From positions 499,501-563,500 of the forward strand of contig NZ_CP109787.1 in the NCBI RefSeq assembly GCF_025857195.1: a DNA stretch of 64,000 nucleotides, given 5' to 3'. Origin of the DNA: Leisingera thetidis. GTDB lineage: Bacteria > Pseudomonadota > Alphaproteobacteria > Rhodobacterales > Rhodobacteraceae. A program made the translations under genes and the position numbers. Positions 17,550 through 25,847 of the stretch are shown piece after piece (the stretch's first letter is position 1; the number at the start of each line of letters is the position of its first letter). A model generated the notes under the pieces. It was given only the letters and a program-made list of their open reading frames with translations. It had not been told where the DNA came from and made no database searches.

Positions 17550-20462
17550 CTACACGAACCAGTCGTCGGATAGCTGGTCGCTTGATTTGGCCCCCTTCAG
17601 CCAGGCGATCTGCAGCGGATCTTCACCGCCGTTGCCGTCGGCGTCATATTCCAGCCAGACCGCCCGGTTGTCGCCGAGGCTGAGGCTGAGGTGGCCGCCG
17701 GCCAATGCGGCGTCAAGATCGGTGCCCAGGTCCAGGAGCAGCCCGTCGATATCCAGCAAGTCGCCGTCAGCCGCCTTGAAGTCGAGGATGGTATCGCCGG
17801 CATCCGCGGCTGAGTTGAAGACAAAGACATCTGCGGATTTGCCGCCCTTGAGGATATCGGCGCCTTCCCCGCCCGCTATCCAATCGCTGCCGTTGCCGCC
17901 GTCCAGCTTGTCAATGCCGCCGCCGCCGTCGAGCGTGTCGTCGCCATTGCCGCCTTTCAACTGGTCGTCGCCGTTGCCGCCGCTCAGGGAGTCATGGTCG
18001 TTGCCGCCGTCCAGCTTGTCGTTGCCATCCCCGGCCGACAGCGTGTCATCGCCATCGCCGGCCTTGATCTGGTCCTTGCCGCTGCCGCTGGTGATCGAGT
18101 CATTTCCGTCGCCGCCGTCCAGCTTGTTGTCGCCATCGCCGGCGTGCAGCGTGTCGTCGCCATCGCCGGCCTTGATCTGGTCCTTGCCGCTGCCGCCGGT
18201 GATCGAGTCATTCCCGTCGCCGCCGTCCAGATTGTTGTCGCCATCGCCGGCGTGCAGCGTGTCGTCGCCGTCGCCGGCCTTGATCTGGTCCTTGCCGCTG
18301 CCGCTGGTGATCGAGTCATTCCCGTCGCCGCCGTCCAGCTTGTTGTCGCCGTCCCCGGCGTGCAGCGTATCGTCGCCGTCGCCGGCCTTGATCTGGTCCT
18401 TGCCGCTGCCGCTGGTGATCGAGTCATTCCCGTCGCCGCCGTCCAGCTTGTTGTCGCCGTCCCCGGCATGCAGCGTGTCGTTGCCGACGCCCGCCTTGAT
18501 CTGGTCCTTGCCGCTGCCGCTGATGATCACGTCATCGCCCGCGCCGCCGTCCAGCCTGTTGCTGCCATCGCCGCCGTTCAGGCTGTCATTGCCATCGCCG
18601 CCGGTGATCTTGTCGTTTCCTGCGCCGGCCAGCAGGGTATCGTTGCCATTGCCGCCTTTCAGCTGGTTCTTGCCGTCGCCGCCATCAATGAAATCATCTC
18701 CTTCGCCGCCGTCGGCATAGTCGTTTCCGCCGCCGCCCTCCAGGCTGTCATTGCCCAGGCCGCCATACAGCTTGTCCTTGCCGGTGCCGCCGGCAAGGGT
18801 GTCGTTGCCGTCCTTGCCGTAGAGCTGGTCACTGCCGGCGCCGCCGTCGATCACATTGCCGGCGCTGTTGCCATACCCCTTGTCCGAAGACCCGCCCAGG
18901 ATGACATTTTCGATCATCGTGCCATTGCTGACGGTCAGCTTTTTGGAACCGATCTTGCCGGAGGCCCCGCTTTCCAGCGTGATCGTCGATTTCAGGGTCA
19001 CCGCGCTGAGGTCGAGCGTGTCGGTGCCGCCATTGGTGTCGGTGACCGTGCCAAGCAAAGTGGTCCAGTTCGGCACGAAGCTGTCGGTGAAAGTGTAGGT
19101 GTTGTCCGGCGATGGCGGCGGCGGCGGCGGCGGGGTGTCGCCGCTGTCAATGATCTCCGCCGCATCGGCGCTGTCCGATACGCCAGCCAGGAAGACCAGC
19201 AAAGTGCTGGTGCCGTTATAGGCCACTTTCAGCCAGGAGCCGCCGCTGCCTGCCTGCAGCGACACGAGTCCGTCGCCTGCGGCATCCTCGCCGCCATAGC
19301 CGATGTCCTGGAGCAGGGCGGTGATGTCGATCCGGTCGCCCGCCGCAAGATCGAAGTCGGTGATCGTGTCGCCGGCTTCGCCCAGCGTGGCAAAGACAAA
19401 ACGGTCTGCGCCGGTGCCGCCGGTCAGGGTATCCGCGCCGGTGCCGCCGATCAGGATGTCGTTGCCTTCCGCGGCGTTGATCTGATCGTTGCCGCCACCG
19501 CTTTCCAGCCGGTTGTTCGCGCTGTTGCCGGTGATGGTGTCGTTGCCGGAGCCGGTGGCGGCGTTTTCGATCACGGTGCCGCTGGCGATGGAGAAGTTGC
19601 CGATCTTGCCGTTGAGGTTGGAGTGGGTCCCCTCGTTCAGGTTCAGCATCTGCGCCGAACTGCGGCTGTTCAGGTCGATCGTGTCGATGCCGCCGCTGTC
19701 GACAATCGCAACGGCATAGCCGCCGTTCAGATCCATGCCGAAGCGGCCGGTGGTCTCGCCGTCGCCATAGGTGGTGTTGCCGGTTTCCACGTTCACCGGA
19801 GCGCCGTAGAGGTGGTGGATGGCCGCAATATCGCCTATCTGCGCGGTCGCCAGATAGGCGAAGGACGCATCGATGCTCGTGTTCTGCTGCTGGTGGAAAT
19901 AGGACATCACGGACATCTGCCAGCTGTCGTTGGCAAAGCCGGCATCCGCGCCATAGCTGGCACTGCCGTTGTAGTTGCCGGTGTGGCCCAGGCCCAGGGC
20001 ATGGCCGATCTCGTGGATGTAGGTCTGGTAGTAGTAGTCGCTGTTGCCGGATGCCCAATTGGTGGCCACGTTGATGCTGGAGCTCAGAATGGTGCCGTTG
20101 CTGACCGTGGAGCTGGCATAGGCGCCGGAGTTGTTGTCGTCGAAAGTGATCTTGGCGCTGCCGGTGGTTTCGACAAATTCGATCCCGCTGAGGGCGGTCC
20201 AGCTTTCCAGTGCCTTGCGGGCCGCGTTCTTGCCGGCTGTATTCAGCCCGCTGAGGTTGACCGTCAGCTGACCGCCGGTTTCAACGTCAAAGGAGCGCTG
20301 GGTCCGGCCGGTATCCTCCCAGTAGCCCTGGTACAGATACTGGGCAATCTGGTCGACCGTATAGGTCGGCTTGCCGGCAGCATCGCCGCCGCCGGAGCCG
20401 GAGCCGCTGCCGTCGGTGCTTTCGGGAATTCTGTGATTGGCTTGACCGCAATATTCACACAT
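17550..20462 (-). CDS. serralysin-like RTX metalloprotease (M10), T1SS substrate
   Basis: A 970-residue secreted protease. The zinc motif HEIGHALGLGH spans residues 150-160 and the Met-turn is at about 186 (MSVMSYF), the metzincin pattern of serralysins. Two sets of calcium-binding GGxGxDxLxGG repeats follow: a serralysin-type block around residues 300-370 and a second long block from about 540 to 880. A proline-rich linker (TPPPPPPPSPD) separates them. There is no Sec signal; the C-terminal LSDDWFV fits the type I secretion signal. No T1SS exporter genes occur in the window. Calcium-dependent folding outside the cell is expected. The start region is MCEYCGQANH; the ribosome-binding site is weak. 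Confidence 0.9.
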   Translation of the reverse strand: MCEYCGQANHRIPESTDGSGSGSGGGDAAGKPTYTVDQIAQYLYQGYWEDTGRTQRSFDVETGGQLTVNLSGLNTAGKNAARKALESWTALSGIEFVETTGSAKITFDDNNSGAYASSTVSNGTILSSSINVATNWASGNSDYYYQTYIHEIGHALGLGHTGNYNGSASYGADAGFANDSWQMSVMSYFHQQQNTSIDASFAYLATAQIGDIAAIHHLYGAPVNVETGNTTYGDGETTGRFGMDLNGGYAVAIVDSGGIDTIDLNSRSSAQMLNLNEGTHSNLNGKIGNFSIASGTVIENAATGSGNDTITGNSANNRLESGGGNDQINAAEGNDILIGGTGADTLTGGTGADRFVFATLGEAGDTITDFDLAAGDRIDITALLQDIGYGGEDAAGDGLVSLQAGSGGSWLKVAYNGTSTLLVFLAGVSDSADAAEIIDSGDTPPPPPPPSPDNTYTFTDSFVPNWTTLLGTVTDTNGGTDTLDLSAVTLKSTITLESGASGKIGSKKLTVSNGTMIENVILGGSSDKGYGNSAGNVIDGGAGSDQLYGKDGNDTLAGGTGKDKLYGGLGNDSLEGGGGNDYADGGEGDDFIDGGDGKNQLKGGNGNDTLLAGAGNDKITGGDGNDSLNGGDGSNRLDGGAGDDVIISGSGKDQIKAGVGNDTLHAGDGDNKLDGGDGNDSITSGSGKDQIKAGDGDDTLHAGDGDNKLDGGDGNDSITSGSGKDQIKAGDGDDTLHAGDGDNNLDGGDGNDSITGGSGKDQIKAGDGDDTLHAGDGDNKLDGGDGNDSITSGSGKDQIKAGDGDDTLSAGDGNDKLDGGNDHDSLSGGNGDDQLKGGNGDDTLDGGGGIDKLDGGNGSDWIAGGEGADILKGGKSADVFVFNSAADAGDTILDFKAADGDLLDIDGLLLDLGTDLDAALAGGHLSLSLGDNRAVWLEYDADGNGGEDPLQIAWLKGAKSSDQLSDDWFV
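18030..18500 (-). repeat. near-identical 108-bp tandem repeats in the RTX gene
   Basis: The phrase GCCTTGATCTGGTCCTTGCC recurs exactly 108 bases apart (for example 18061 and 18169), giving a 36-residue unit built as four nonapeptides (DGDDTLHAG, DGDNKLDGG, DGNDSITSG, SGKDQIKAG), present about four to five times with only a few base changes. Such identity implies recent duplication or gene conversion and can cause assembly collapse or strain length variation. Confidence 0.9.
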
Positions 20463-20489
20463 AATTGTGTTCCATCCTAGATCGCTGAA

Positions 20490-20894
20490 TTACAAGGGAA
20501 ATTCTGTGTGCCTGACCAGCTGGCCGGCGAAGTCCGCAAGGATGTCCGGAGTGAGCTGCCCGTCCATGACCGACTGCTCGATCACCGGGCCCTGGCCGGT
20601 CCGGCCGTCGCTGTGCTGCCAGGCCAGGTGGCCGGAAATCCAGTCTGCGGCCCAGGTCTGCCCGACGTAGCGCAGGATCAGGACGGCTTCGCTGTCCTGC
20701 CCGCCTGCAGCGGTAACCGCAGCACCGGGAAATCTCATGCGCAGATCGCCAGCCAGCGCATCGCAAAGGGGCTGCCGCAGGGCGTCGCCGCACTGCAGCT
20801 GAATGGTCTGCACCGGGCTGCCAAGTGCTGCGGAGCCGGTGACAAGCAGCCAGATTGCGGCAGAGCAGCTGGAAAGTCTTCCAGATGTAGTCAT
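20490..20894 (-). CDS. small secreted protein upstream of the RTX protease
   Basis: A 134-residue protein with an N-terminal signal peptide (MTTSGRLSSCSAAIWLLVTG, cleavage near ALGSP). Two cysteines (LQCGDALRQPLC) probably form a disulfide. I recognise no family. It lies 27 bases upstream of the protease on the same strand and is likely co-transcribed with it. In Serratia and Pseudomonas a periplasmic protease inhibitor of similar size neighbours serralysin, but I see no sequence resemblance to those inhibitors, so this is only a positional hint. Confidence 0.6.
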   Translation of the reverse strand: MTTSGRLSSCSAAIWLLVTGSAALGSPVQTIQLQCGDALRQPLCDALAGDLRMRFPGAAVTAAGGQDSEAVLILRYVGQTWAADWISGHLAWQHSDGRTGQGPVIEQSVMDGQLTPDILADFAGQLVRHTEFPL

Positions 20895-21095
20895 GGGGAA
20901 TGTGCTCGCTCAGACGATTGAAGGATCAGGTTCAGTCCCGCGCCGTTCTGGCTGCAGACACAGGTTTAGGTGCCGATTTGGGCGAAATGGCGGTTGCGAT
21001 CCGGGCAACATTTAGACGGCGTTAACCGGTGTTAACCCTTTGCCGGCCCGGCCTGTGCGAAAGCGCGCCCTTGCTCCGGCCCGGAGCTGTGTTTT

Positions 21096-21139
21096 TGCAA
21101 ATCATTCTCAATTTCATTGACAGTTGAGAATGACTTGCA
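21096..21139. promoter_or_regulatory. Fur/Mur-like operator upstream of sitA
   Basis: An inverted repeat with 16-base arms: TGCAAATCATTCTCAA (21096-21111) and TTGAGAATGACTTGCA (21124-21139), one mismatch between arms. Each arm resembles a Fur-family box (GAGAATGA...TTGCA). Its position 41 bases before sitA and the manganese transporter it precedes point to Mur (manganese-responsive Fur). Binding is inferred. Otherwise the 20895-21179 interval shows nothing coding. Confidence 0.7.
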
Positions 21140-21179
21140 ATAACGATGCGTCAAAGACATCTTCAAAACGGAGAATCGG

Positions 21180-22082
21180 ATGATTTCGAACCTGCTCAAG
21201 ACAGTTTCCGCCGCTGCCATCGCGGCCGTTGCTGCCAGTGCTGCCATGGCCGAAGACAAGATGAAGGTCGTCACCACCTTCACCGTGCTGGCCGACATGG
21301 CGGCAAACGTGGCGGGCGATGCCGCCGAGGTCGTCTCGGTCACCAAGCCGGGGGCGGAGATCCACGGCTATGAGCCGACGCCGCGCGACATCGTGCGGGC
21401 GTCTGATGCCGATCTGATCCTGTGGAACGGCATGAACCTGGAGCTGTGGTTCGAACAATTCCTGTCCAACATGAAGGACGTGCCCTCGGTGACCCTGACC
21501 GACGGCATCGACCCGATCCCGATCGCTGCCGGATCTTACGAGGGCAAGCCCAACCCGCATGCCTGGATGGGACTGGACAACGCGCTGATCTATATCGACA
21601 ACATCGTCGAGGCCTTTGCCGAGCACGATCCGGAAAACGCCGCCGTCTATGTCAAGAACGCGGGCGAATACAAGGACAGGCTGCGCGCCACCATCGAGCC
21701 GCTGCGCCGTGCGATTGCAGAAATCCCCGAGGACAAGCGCTGGCTGGTGACCTGCGAGGGCGCCTTCAGCTACCTGGCCCGCGATTTCGGCATGAAGGAG
21801 CTGTACCTGTGGCCGATGAACGCCGATCAGGTCGGCACGCCGCAGCAGGTGCGCGCGGTGATCGACGGGGTGCGCGCCAATGACATCCCGGTGGTGTTCT
21901 GCGAAAGCACCGTGAACACCGCCCCGGCTGAGCAGGTGGCCCGCGAAACCGGCGTGGCCTATGGCGGCGAGCTCTATGTCGACTCGCTCAGCGAGGCGGA
22001 CGGCCCGGTGCCCACCTACCTGGATCTGCTCAAGGTCACCTCCCAGACCGTGGCCCGCGGTCTGACCGAAGTGACCAATTAA
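21180..22082 (+). CDS. sitA: manganese/iron ABC transporter substrate-binding protein
   Basis: Periplasmic cluster A-I binding protein of 300 residues, with a signal peptide ending SAAMAED. The four metal ligands of the Mn/Fe-type family are visible: H62 (GAEIHGYEP), H127 (PNPHAWM), E193 (TCEGAFSY) and D268 (YVDSLSE). The Glu in third position, and no His-rich loop, favour Mn/Fe (SitA/MntC) over zinc (ZnuA). It is the first gene of sitABCD; a hairpin between sitA and sitB should make it more abundant than the membrane components. GGAG lies 6 bases upstream of the ATG. Confidence 0.92.
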   Translation: MISNLLKTVSAAAIAAVAASAAMAEDKMKVVTTFTVLADMAANVAGDAAEVVSVTKPGAEIHGYEPTPRDIVRASDADLILWNGMNLELWFEQFLSNMKDVPSVTLTDGIDPIPIAAGSYEGKPNPHAWMGLDNALIYIDNIVEAFAEHDPENAAVYVKNAGEYKDRLRATIEPLRRAIAEIPEDKRWLVTCEGAFSYLARDFGMKELYLWPMNADQVGTPQQVRAVIDGVRANDIPVVFCESTVNTAPAEQVARETGVAYGGELYVDSLSEADGPVPTYLDLLKVTSQTVARGLTEVTN

Positions 22083-22107
22083 GGCGCCCCGGGTTTCATA
22101 TCAAATT

Positions 22108-22140
22108 GCCCCGCAACGGAAGTTGCGGGGCGTTTCATTT
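22108..22140 (+). terminator. intra-operon terminator/attenuator between sitA and sitB
   Basis: Perfect 10-bp stem GCCCCGCAAC (22108-22117) / GTTGCGGGGC (22122-22131) with a GGAA loop, then GTTTCATTTCA. A partial terminator at this place would raise sitA relative to sitBCD, as is common for binding-protein genes. Confidence 0.75.
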
Positions 22141-22181
22141 CACAAAGCACAATTTCTGTGTGTAACTCTGCGGGAAGCCCA

Positions 22182-23099
22182 ATGCTTGATGCCAGCGAGA
22201 CCCACATGTTGAACACCAGCGCTGCGCCCGCGGACGGCGGGATTGCCGCAACAAATGTCACGGTCACCTACCGCAACGGCCATACCGCGCTGTGGAACGC
22301 CAGCTTTGGCATTCCCCGCGGCACCGTTACGGCGCTGGTTGGGGTGAATGGCGCCGGCAAATCGACCCTGTTCAAGGCAATCATGGGGTTTGTCCCGGCC
22401 GCGCAGGGCGAAATCCGCATCCTTGGCATGACGGTCAAGGAGGCTTTGCGCAAGAATCTGGTCGCCTATGTGCCGCAGTCCGAGGAGGTCGATTGGGCCT
22501 TCCCGGTGCTGGTCGAGGATGTGGTGATGATGGGCCGCTACGGCCACATGGGCTTCCTGCGCCGCCCCAAGGCTGTGGATCACGAGGCCGTCGATCAGGC
22601 GCTGCGCCGGGTCAACATGCAGGACTTCCGTCACCGCCAGATCGGCGAGCTGTCCGGCGGCCAGCGCAAGCGGGTGTTCCTGGCCCGCGCGCTGGCGCAG
22701 GACGGGCAGGTGATCCTGCTGGACGAGCCGTTCACCGGCGTCGATGTGAAGACCGAGGAACAGATCATCTCGCTGCTGCGCGAACTGCGCGCGGAAGGAA
22801 GGGTGATGCTGGTCTCTACCCACAACCTGGGCAGCGTGCCGGAATTCTGCGACCGCACGGTGCTGGTCAAGGGCACCGTGCTGGGTTTTGGCCCGACCGA
22901 GACCACCTTTACCCGCGAAAACCTTGAACACGCCTTTGGCGGGGTGCTGCGCCACTTCACCCTGGGCGGCCAGGCGCTGCATGACGATGGCGACACCCGC
23001 GAGGTCACCATCCTGACCGACGACGAGCGCCCGTTTGTGCAATACGGCGAAAAGACCCAGACCAGCGAAGGCGGCGGCGAGGGCGGGAGCCAGCAATGA
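22182..23099 (+). CDS. sitB: manganese/iron ABC transporter ATP-binding protein
   Basis: ABC ATPase of about 305 residues. Walker A is [11 protein letters not shown], the Q-loop lies in [10 protein letters not shown], the signature is [10 protein letters not shown], Walker B is [12 protein letters not shown] and the switch histidine is in STHNLG. Unlike SitB of enterics it has a C-terminal extension of about 50 residues ending in Gly/Glu-rich sequence ([11 protein letters not shown]). The ATG at 22182 has GGGAAG about 7 bases upstream; a later ATG at 22206 is also possible. The gene ends overlapping sitC by four bases. Confidence 0.92.
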   Translation: MLDASETHMLNTSAAPADGGIAATNVTVTYRNGHTALWNASFGIPRGTVTALVGVNGAGKSTLFKAIMGFVPAAQGEIRILGMTVKEALRKNLVAYVPQSEEVDWAFPVLVEDVVMMGRYGHMGFLRRPKAVDHEAVDQALRRVNMQDFRHRQIGELSGGQRKRVFLARALAQDGQVILLDEPFTGVDVKTEEQIISLLRELRAEGRVMLVSTHNLGSVPEFCDRTVLVKGTVLGFGPTETTFTRENLEHAFGGVLRHFTLGGQALHDDGDTREVTILTDDERPFVQYGEKTQTSEGGGEGGSQQ

Positions 23100-23977
23100 T
23101 GGAATACCTGCTGGAGCCGTTCACCTATGGCTACATGACCAATGCGATGTGGGTCTCGGCGCTGGTTGGCGGGGTCTGTGCCTTCCTGTCGGCCTATCTG
23201 ATGCTCAAGGGCTGGTCGCTGATCGGCGATGCGCTGTCCCACTCGGTGGTGCCGGGCGTTGCCGGAGCTTACATCCTGGGGCTGCCGTTTGCGCTGGGCG
23301 CTTTCATTGCCGGCGGGCTTGCGGCGGGGGCGATGCTGTTTCTGTCGGAACGCTCCGGTCTCAAGGTGGATGTGATCATTGGGCTGATCTTCACCTCCTT
23401 CTTCGGGCTGGGCCTGTTCATCGTCTCGGTCAGTCCGATGTCGGTCTCGGTGCAGACCATCACCATGGGCAATATCCTGGCAATCACGCCGGAAGACACA
23501 TTGCAGCTGGCAATCATCGGCTTTGTCTCGCTGGCGGTGCTGCTGGCCAAGTGGAAGGACCTGATGGTCACCTTCTTTGACGAAAACCACGCCCGCACCA
23601 TCGGCCTCCGGCCCGGGCTGCTGAAGGCGGTGTTCTTTGTGCTGCTGTCGGCCTCGGTGGTGGCGGCGATGCAGACCGTCGGCGCGTTTCTGGTGATCGC
23701 CATGGTGGTGACGCCGGGTGCCACGGCCTATCTGCTGTGCGACCGGTTTCCGCGGCTGATCATGGTGTCGGTGCTGATCGGTGCGTTGACCAGTTTCTTC
23801 GGCGCCTATGCCAGCTATTTCCTCGACGGCGCCACCGGCGGCATCATTGTGACACTGCAGACGCTGATCTTTCTGATGGTGTTCATCTTTGCCCCGAAAC
23901 ACGGGCTGCTGGCGGCCAAACGCAAGGCGCGTGAAGCGCTGAAGCGCGGCCCCATTGCACAAGAAGGGGCTGCGTGA
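23096..23977 (+). CDS. sitC: manganese/iron ABC transporter permease
   Basis: ABC-3 family membrane protein of 293 residues with about eight hydrophobic spans. Typical features are the early [20 protein letters not shown] block (contact with the ATPase and conserved in ZnuB/SitC) and the later [20 protein letters not shown]. It begins with an ATGA overlap with sitB and ends with an ATGA overlap with sitD, so the three proteins are translationally coupled. The transporter should import manganese, possibly ferrous iron. Confidence 0.92.
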   Translation: MMEYLLEPFTYGYMTNAMWVSALVGGVCAFLSAYLMLKGWSLIGDALSHSVVPGVAGAYILGLPFALGAFIAGGLAAGAMLFLSERSGLKVDVIIGLIFTSFFGLGLFIVSVSPMSVSVQTITMGNILAITPEDTLQLAIIGFVSLAVLLAKWKDLMVTFFDENHARTIGLRPGLLKAVFFVLLSASVVAAMQTVGAFLVIAMVVTPGATAYLLCDRFPRLIMVSVLIGALTSFFGAYASYFLDGATGGIIVTLQTLIFLMVFIFAPKHGLLAAKRKAREALKRGPIAQEGAA

Positions 23978-24837
23978 TGGAGCTCGATACGCTGCTGATG
24001 CCGTTCCAGTTTGCGTTCATGCAGAACGCCTTTTGGATTTCTCTCATTGTCTCCATCCCCACCGCGCTGCTGTCCTGCTTTCTGGTGATGAAGGGCTGGG
24101 CGCTGATGGGCGATGCGGTCAGCCATGCGGTGCTGCCGGGGATCGTGCTGGCCTATATCGTCGGGCTGCCGCTGATCCTTGGCGCCTTTGCTGCCGGGAT
24201 GCTCTGCGCTGTGGCGACCGGCTATCTGTCCGGCAACAGCCGGGTCAAGCAGGACACGGTGATGGGCGTGGTCTTCTCCGGCATGTTCGGTGCCGGCATC
24301 GTGCTTTATGTCTCGGTCGAGACCAACGCGCATCTGGACCATATCCTGTTCGGCAACATGCTGGGGGTGGAGCCGGACGAGCTGTGGACAGCCGGGATCA
24401 TCTCTTTGGCGGTCGGCGCAGCACTGGTGCTGAAGTGGAAGGACCTGCTGCTGCACAGCTTCGATCCGGCGCAGGCGCAGGCCTCCGGCCTGCCGGTCAG
24501 AGTGCTGCACTACGGGCTGCTGGCGGCGCTGTCGCTGACCATTGTGGCGACCCTGTCGGCGGCGGGGCTGATCCTGGCCATCGGGCTGCTGATTGCGCCG
24601 GGCGCCATCGCCTTTCTGGTGGTGCGCAAGTTCAGCACCATGCTGTGGGTTTCCGTTCTGATCTGCATGTTTTCGATGCTGGCGGGCACCTATGCCAGCT
24701 TCTTCCTCGACAGCGCGCCGGCGCCGACCATTGTGCTGATCCTGACCGCGCTGTTTATCCTGGCCTTTTTGCGGCGGCTGTACCTGACCCGCAAGACCTC
24801 GATGCAGCGGGCCAGGGACACCTCCGGGATCGCGTGA
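23974..24837 (+). CDS. sitD: manganese/iron ABC transporter permease
   Basis: Second ABC-3 permease, 287 residues, paralogous to SitC: it repeats CFLVMKGWALMGDAVSHAVLPG near the N-terminus and AAGLILAIGLLIAPGAIAFL toward the C-terminus. Two different permeases forming a heterodimer is the SitABCD arrangement. The gene starts in a four-base overlap with sitC and ends two bases before the convergent LysR-type regulator gene, leaving no room for a separate terminator. Confidence 0.9.
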   Translation: MMELDTLLMPFQFAFMQNAFWISLIVSIPTALLSCFLVMKGWALMGDAVSHAVLPGIVLAYIVGLPLILGAFAAGMLCAVATGYLSGNSRVKQDTVMGVVFSGMFGAGIVLYVSVETNAHLDHILFGNMLGVEPDELWTAGIISLAVGAALVLKWKDLLLHSFDPAQAQASGLPVRVLHYGLLAALSLTIVATLSAAGLILAIGLLIAPGAIAFLVVRKFSTMLWVSVLICMFSMLAGTYASFFLDSAPAPTIVLILTALFILAFLRRLYLTRKTSMQRARDTSGIA

Positions 24838-24838
24838 G

Positions 24839-25762
24839 TCACGCGGTTCCGGGCCGGGCCATCTCCAGCAGCCACTGGCGCACCAGCTTGGCGTTGTCGA
24901 TCAGATCCTGGCTCTTGGACCACACCAGATAGAAACCGGCGCCGGTGGTCCAGGACCAATCCTTGCGCGCGGCCAGCAGCCCCTGCCGGATCAGCGGCTC
25001 GGTCACATGCTGCCAGCCGAATGCAAAACCCTCTCCGGCAATCGCCGCCTGCAGCACCAGCGCATAGTCGTTGAGCCGCAGCCCCGCGGCCGGCAGCCGG
25101 CCGGTGACGCCGAAATGGGCAAACCATTGCTGCCAGCTGGGGCGTTCGCGGATCGGTTCCTCCAGATGGATCAGCCGCTCGTGCAGCAGGTTCGGCACCG
25201 TCGCCAGGTTGACCGCCGAGGCCATCACCCGCGGGCTTGCCACCGGATAGATCACCTCCGGTGCGATCAGGGCCGAGTGGCAGTCCGGCCAGTTGCCGTC
25301 GCCGCGGCGCACCGCCAGCGAGATGCCTTCGGTATTGATGTCCGGCTCCCGGTCGGAGCTTTGCAGGCGCAGGTCGATATCGGGGTGCGCGACATGCAGC
25401 CGGGTCAGTTTTGGCATCACCCAGTAGTATGCAAAGGCAGAGGAGCAATTGAGCGTGACATGGTCGTTGCGCCCGAACTGCCGCACCGCCTTGGCCGAGG
25501 ACAGAATGTCCGCCAGCGCCTTGGACACATCGGTGTAAAGCCGCATGCCGGCCCCGGTCAATTCCACCTTGCGGTGGCTGCGGCGGAACAGAACCACACC
25601 CAGAGACGCTTCCATCTGCTTGATCGCCGCGCTGACGGCGGGCTGCTGCACGTTCAATTCTTCCGACGCCCGGGTGAAGGAGCCGTGCCGTGCGGCGGCC
25701 TCAAAAACGATCAGGTGGCGCGGGCTGGTGAGGAGTTTCCACAGTTCTTGCATAACTCTCAT
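24839..25762 (-). CDS. LysR-family transcriptional regulator
   Basis: A 307-residue LysR regulator. The winged HTH covers residues 15-75 (HLIVFEAAARHGSFTRASEELNV, then QPAVSAAIKQMEASLGVVLFRRS), followed by a periplasmic-binding-like effector domain. The N-terminal block is close to GcvA/AmpR-type regulators. It is divergent from the MttB-like methyltransferase gene with an 85-base intergenic region, so that gene cluster is its probable target; the effector is not known. Confidence 0.88.
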   Translation of the reverse strand: MRVMQELWKLLTSPRHLIVFEAAARHGSFTRASEELNVQQPAVSAAIKQMEASLGVVLFRRSHRKVELTGAGMRLYTDVSKALADILSSAKAVRQFGRNDHVTLNCSSAFAYYWVMPKLTRLHVAHPDIDLRLQSSDREPDINTEGISLAVRRGDGNWPDCHSALIAPEVIYPVASPRVMASAVNLATVPNLLHERLIHLEEPIRERPSWQQWFAHFGVTGRLPAAGLRLNDYALVLQAAIAGEGFAFGWQHVTEPLIRQGLLAARKDWSWTTGAGFYLVWSKSQDLIDNAKLVRQWLLEMARPGTA

Positions 25763-25847
25763 TTATCCAAACGATCAGATTTTTCAAGCGTCACAAACCT
25801 CGGGGACGGAGATAGGTTCAGTCATTATTCGAGAATTGGAGAGCCCC

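Noticed and set aside
18030..18500. CRISPR-like regular repeats
   Set aside because: The 108-base period is in frame and encodes calcium-binding nonapeptides; there are no unique spacers.
17994..20480. 828-codon open frame antisense to the RTX protease
   Set aside because: Arises from the repetitive, GC-rich RTX coding sequence; its translation is a low-complexity Val/Ala/Gly repeat without motifs.
20490..20894. Serralysin inhibitor (AprI/Inh-like)
   Set aside because: Size and position fit, but the sequence lacks any resemblance I can recognise to the inhibitor family.
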